Assembly: GCA_043815465.1 (NCBI GenBank)
Contig: JBDRIW010000037.1
Coordinates: forward strand, 1-8,708
Reading direction: 5' to 3'
Length of the DNA: 8,708 bases
Source: JBAZFF01 sp043815465
GTDB lineage: Bacteria; Patescibacteriota; Minisyncoccia; Minisyncoccales; RBG-13-42-11
Made by a program: the position numbers and the translations under genes. Within the stretch, counting starts at the first letter, position 1, and every line of letters begins with the position of its first letter. Under the pieces are notes generated by a model, which saw only the letters and a list, made by a program, of their open reading frames with translations, was not told where the DNA came from and did not search any database. Positions 5,865 to 8,708 of this stretch are shown here, piece after piece.

Positions 5865-6784
5865 GAAAGATATTTTTTAAAACATTAGAAGATTTTGCAA
5901 AAAAAGATAAAAACATTTTTCTTTTGGTTGCTGATTTGGGTATTAAGTTTTTTGAGAGTTTTAAAAAAGTAGATGAAAAAAGAGCTCTTAACGTTGGAGT
6001 AGCAGAAGCTAATATGATCGGAGTAGCTTCTGGTCTTTCTATGTCTGGTAAAAATGTTTATTGTTATTCTATTATTCCTTTCATTATTACAAAGGCTTTG
6101 GGGCAAATAAAGGTAGATGTAGCTTTTAATAATTTAAACGTTAAGATGCTTGGAGCAGGAGGAGGGTTAGTTTATGGTGCAGAAGGCATAACTCATCACT
6201 CCATAGAAGATATAGCTATAATGAGGGCTATTCCCAACATGACGGTTGTTTGTCCTGGAGATGCAAAAGAAGCCGAAGCATTAGCGAAAGAATCAATTAC
6301 TTATCCTAGTCCTTTATATATAAGATTTGGTAGAGATTTTGATCCTTTAATTCATAAAGGAGAAATAGATTTTAAAATAGGAAAAGGAATTGTAGTAAAT
6401 AAAGGAAAAGATATTTGTATTATTACGATGGGAACAATGTTGCATGGATCAACAGAAGCAATAGAATTATTAAAAAAAGAAGGAGTAGATCCTACTTTAA
6501 TAAGTATGCACACTATAAAACCCTTAGATGAAGATTTAATCAATAAGTGTGCTAAAGATTATGATTATATATTTACTATTGAAGATCATAATACAATCGG
6601 AGGGTTGGGTTCTGCCGTTTCAGAAGTTTTATCAGAAAATGGATACAGAGGTAAATTTAAAAGAATAGGGATAGATGATAAATATTGTTCTGTTGCTGGG
6701 AAAACAGATTATCTTATGAAAATTAATAAATTAGATCCAGAGAGTTTAAGTAAAACAATTCTTAAAGAATATAAAAGTAATTAA
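5861..6784 (+). CDS. Split transketolase, C-terminal (pyrimidine-binding) subunit
   Basis: A 307-residue protein with the pyrimidine (PP) domain at ~1-165 and the transketolase C-terminal domain at ~180-300. NVGVAEANMIGVASGLSMSG carries E49, the glutamate expected to activate the cofactor's aminopyrimidine ring. GITHHSIEDIAIMRAIPNMTV and YIRFGRD follow, then EDHNTIGGLGSAVSEVL in the C-terminal domain. The order and length match two-gene transketolases of many anaerobes and archaea and not DXS, which is a single chain. Position inside a glycan cluster, beside an aminotransferase, raises two possibilities. It may be the cell's general pentose-phosphate enzyme parked here, or a dedicated enzyme making a two-carbon-extended or branched sugar. 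The sequence does not decide. The start overlaps the N-subunit stop by four bases, with no Shine-Dalgarno, so translation is most likely coupled. Confidence 0.95.
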   Translation: MRKIFFKTLEDFAKKDKNIFLLVADLGIKFFESFKKVDEKRALNVGVAEANMIGVASGLSMSGKNVYCYSIIPFIITKALGQIKVDVAFNNLNVKMLGAGGGLVYGAEGITHHSIEDIAIMRAIPNMTVVCPGDAKEAEALAKESITYPSPLYIRFGRDFDPLIHKGEIDFKIGKGIVVNKGKDICIITMGTMLHGSTEAIELLKKEGVDPTLISMHTIKPLDEDLINKCAKDYDYIFTIEDHNTIGGLGSAVSEVLSENGYRGKFKRIGIDDKYCSVAGKTDYLMKINKLDPESLSKTILKEYKSN

Positions 6785-6788
6785 TTTT

Positions 6789-7889
6789 ATGAAAGTTTCT
6801 TTTGTAAATTATAAAGAACAATATCAAAAGCTAAAAGCAGAGATTGATAAGAAAATGCAAGAAACCCTAAAAGAGGGGAATCTTATTTTAAGAGAAGACG
6901 TAGAAGAGTTTGAAAAAAAATTAGCTTCTTTCGTTGGTGCTAAATATGCTGTTGGTTTAAATTCTGGGACAGATGCTTTAATTCTTTCTTTAAAAGCTGC
7001 AGGTATTAAAGAAGGAGATGAGGTTATTACTGTTTCTCATACTTTTATGGCTACCATAGCTTCTATAGTGCATGTTGGAGCGAAACCTATTTTGATTGAG
7101 GTTGGAGAAGATTTTAATATGGATGTTGATAAAATAGAAGAAGCAATAACTTTAAAGACAAAAGCTATTATTCCGGTTCATTTAAATGGAAGAGTTTGTA
7201 ATATGGATAGAATAATGGAAATAGCTAAGAAACATAATTTAATAGTTATAGAAGATGCAGCTCAAGCCCTAGGAGCTAAATTCAACGGAAAGAGTGCAGG
7301 GTCTTTTGGACTAACAGGTTGCTTTAGTTTTTATCCAGCTAAAATATTGGGATCATATGGAGATGGTGGAGCTATTGTTACAGATAGTGAAGAAATAGCT
7401 GAAAAAGTACGTCTTTTAAGAGATCATGGGCAAGAAACTAAAACAAAAATAGTTTGTTTTGGATGGACAGCTAGATTAGACAATCTTCAAGCAGCTATTT
7501 TAAATGTTAAGTTTAAATATTTATCAAATTGGATTAAAAGAAGAAGAGAAATAGCCAATATGTATGCAGAAGGATTAAAAAATATTTCAACAATCAAAAT
7601 TCCATTTACCCCAGAGTTAGATGATTTATATTTTGATGTTTTTCAAAATTATGTGATAATCGCAGAAAAGAGAGATGAGTTGTTTAATTTCTTAAAAGAA
7701 AATGGAGTAGAGACTTTAGTTAAAGATCCTACACCAAATCATTTACAAGAAGGTTTGGCGCTATCTAATTTTAAACTTCCTTATTCAGAGAAATTAGCTG
7801 AACAGGTAATTTCTCTACCTATGTATCCTGAATTAACCAATGAAGAGATAAGTTATGTTATTGATAAGGTAAAAGAATTTTATGTTTGA
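6789..7889 (+). CDS. DegT/DnrJ/EryC1/StrS-family sugar aminotransferase (PLP-dependent)
   Basis: A 366-residue fold type I PLP enzyme of normal family length. NSGTDALILSL binds the cofactor phosphate. VIEDAAQALGA places D156 (contacts the pyridine nitrogen) and Q159. FSFYPAKILGSYGDGGAIV carries K185, the Schiff-base lysine. RLRDHGQETK-like and RLDNLQAAIL segments follow (here LLRDHGQETKTK and ARLDNLQAAIL). These enzymes transfer an amino group, usually from glutamate, to a keto group of a nucleotide-linked sugar. The start MKVSFVNYKEQYQKLKAEI resembles 3-aminotransferases such as WbpE/FdtB/QdtB, which would predict a 3-amino sugar. The match is from memory and moderate, so regiochemistry and substrate stay open. 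It follows the transketolase by 4 bases and overlaps the next gene by 8. A matching 3- or 4-keto-sugar producer could be the FlaA1-type enzyme that follows. No Shine-Dalgarno is seen. Confidence 0.93.
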   Translation: MKVSFVNYKEQYQKLKAEIDKKMQETLKEGNLILREDVEEFEKKLASFVGAKYAVGLNSGTDALILSLKAAGIKEGDEVITVSHTFMATIASIVHVGAKPILIEVGEDFNMDVDKIEEAITLKTKAIIPVHLNGRVCNMDRIMEIAKKHNLIVIEDAAQALGAKFNGKSAGSFGLTGCFSFYPAKILGSYGDGGAIVTDSEEIAEKVRLLRDHGQETKTKIVCFGWTARLDNLQAAILNVKFKYLSNWIKRRREIANMYAEGLKNISTIKIPFTPELDDLYFDVFQNYVIIAEKRDELFNFLKENGVETLVKDPTPNHLQEGLALSNFKLPYSEKLAEQVISLPMYPELTNEEISYVIDKVKEFYV

Positions 7890-8708
7890 TTTATCAAAAA
7901 CATTTTTTATAGAAAAAAGATCTCTTTTGAGATTAATGTTTTTTTTAATTCTAGACGCAATTTTAATAGTGTTATCTGTATTCTTGGCTTTTATCGTTAG
8001 ATTTGAATTAAATATTCCAGAACAATATTATATGAATATTTGGGGAATAATGATTTTAGCTTTAGTTATTACTCTTCCTATTATATATTTATCAAAACTT
8101 TATCATTTTACTTGGGCTTATGTCAGTACGGAAGAGTTAGTTTCTCTTATAAGAGCAATAGCTTTAAGTTTTTTAATGTTAGCTGCAATATTCTTTGTAT
8201 TGAGAGAACATCCAGTATTTTCTGGATTTCCAAGGTCTACTTTATTTATCACTTACTTTTTTATTTTTATCTTTACTGGAGCATCTAGATTTAGTAAAAG
8301 GATTTTTTTACAGTTTAATTTAAAAAGAGGAAAAGAAAGAACATTAATAGTTGGAGGTGGCATGGCGGGAGAGCAGATATTGAGAAATATAGTTAACTCA
8401 AGAAATAATATTTATAACGTAGTTGGGTTTATTGATGATGATCCAACCAAAAAAGGTATTTTAATACATGGTCTTAAAGTTTTCGGCAGATTAGAAGATC
8501 TTTCTAAAATAGCGGAAAAAGAAAAAATAGAAGGACTTATTATAGCTATACCATCTGCTGGATCAGTAGCTATTAAAAGAGCAGTGGATATAGGAAGAAG
8601 AGCTAATTTAAAGAAGATTAAAATAATTCCAGCTATGGAGGATGTTATTAGTGGGAAAACAAGAGTGGGGATGGATATGTTAGAAGATTTAGAGATGAAA
8701 GACTTATT
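7882..8708 (+). CDS. FlaA1/CapD/WbpM-type membrane nucleotide-sugar dehydratase/epimerase, N-terminal part
   Basis: The frame starts at ATG 7882, inside the aminotransferase's last codons, and is still open at the window's end, giving 275 residues. Four membrane helices are visible (about 18-39, 53-71, 90-108, 120-137), with the charged RFE at the end of the first, as in this family. A first Rossmann-like domain follows: TLIVGGGMAGEQILRNI (from T154), VGFIDDDPTKKG, and IPAMEDVISGKTRV near 255. Full members run to about 600-660 residues. Their C-terminal short-chain dehydrogenase domain removes water at C4-C6 of UDP-GlcNAc (or epimerises); that catalytic half lies outside the window, so activity cannot be checked. 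The N-terminal architecture alone also resembles the front of WcaJ-type sugar transferases, but those lack the long IIPAMEDVISGK-type link segment, so FlaA1-like is favoured. A weak AAGG at 7866-7869 lies 12 bases before the ATG; overlap with the upstream gene suggests coupling. Confidence 0.87.
   Translation, partial: MFDLSKTFFIEKRSLLRLMFFLILDAILIVLSVFLAFIVRFELNIPEQYYMNIWGIMILALVITLPIIYLSKLYHFTWAYVSTEELVSLIRAIALSFLMLAAIFFVLREHPVFSGFPRSTLFITYFFIFIFTGASRFSKRIFLQFNLKRGKERTLIVGGGMAGEQILRNIVNSRNNIYNVVGFIDDDPTKKGILIHGLKVFGRLEDLSKIAEKEKIEGLIIAIPSAGSVAIKRAVDIGRRANLKKIKIIPAMEDVISGKTRVGMDMLEDLEMKDL

Noticed and set aside
5885..6543. Two minus-strand frames (5885-6106, 6352-6543) inside the transketolase C subunit
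   Set aside because: Both are antisense to conserved catalytic sequence, with no start signals or motifs.
8040..8288. Plus-strand 82-codon frame starting inside the last gene
   Set aside because: It is an out-of-frame shadow of the FlaA1-type gene, whose frame shows four membrane helices and a Rossmann motif across the same bases.

Overview
The window is a densely packed, one-strand (+) segment of a surface-polysaccharide biosynthesis locus from a very AT-rich bacterium (roughly 30% GC by eye, Arg mostly AGA, A/T-ending codons). A bacterial polyprenyl-phosphate sugar transferase, a membrane-anchored FlaA1/CapD-type protein and sigma70-like promoters argue for Bacteria over Archaea. TGA behaves as a stop at three genes whose products end at the usual family length, so the standard bacterial code fits. 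The split transketolase, scarce Shine-Dalgarno sites and mixed glycan genes would suit an uncultivated lineage, but no taxon can be named from this sequence.

Layout. 3-404: C-terminal part of the initiating sugar phosphotransferase. 423-775: a promoter followed by a broken copy of the transketolase N-subunit gene, cut after about 79 codons and continuing into a foreign tail. 775-4807: a four-gene block with an integral-membrane GT-C glycosyltransferase, a B12-binding radical SAM enzyme, a family 2 glycosyltransferase and a small SAM methyltransferase. 4804-4994: wreckage of a second methyltransferase gene. 5001-7889: a second copy of the same promoter, driving the intact split transketolase (N and C subunits, ATGA overlap) and a DegT-type PLP aminotransferase. 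7882-8708: the N-terminal part of a FlaA1/CapD-type nucleotide-sugar dehydratase that runs off the window.

The main structural point is a direct repeat of 296 bp (423-718 and 4981-5276, constant offset 4558, 23 substitutions, no gaps, about 92% identical). Each copy carries the promoter and the first ~79 codons of the transketolase gene, and together they bracket the four-gene block. The simplest reading is that the block entered, or was rearranged, by recombination using the promoter/5' end of the transketolase gene as an anchor, leaving one truncated and one intact copy. The promoter lies so close to the transketolase ATG that the mRNA is probably leaderless or nearly so. The left copy may still supply transcription to the block.

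How the genes could work together (inference): the FlaA1-type enzyme, DegT and the transketolase make or modify an unusual nucleotide-activated, probably amino, sugar. The sugar transferase loads the first sugar phosphate on the lipid carrier. GT2 and the GT-C enzyme extend or decorate the glycan. The methyltransferase and the radical SAM enzyme modify the glycan or its lipid. No RNA genes, CRISPR arrays, insertion sequences or convincing terminators were seen, and no gene-free stretch exceeds about 230 bases.
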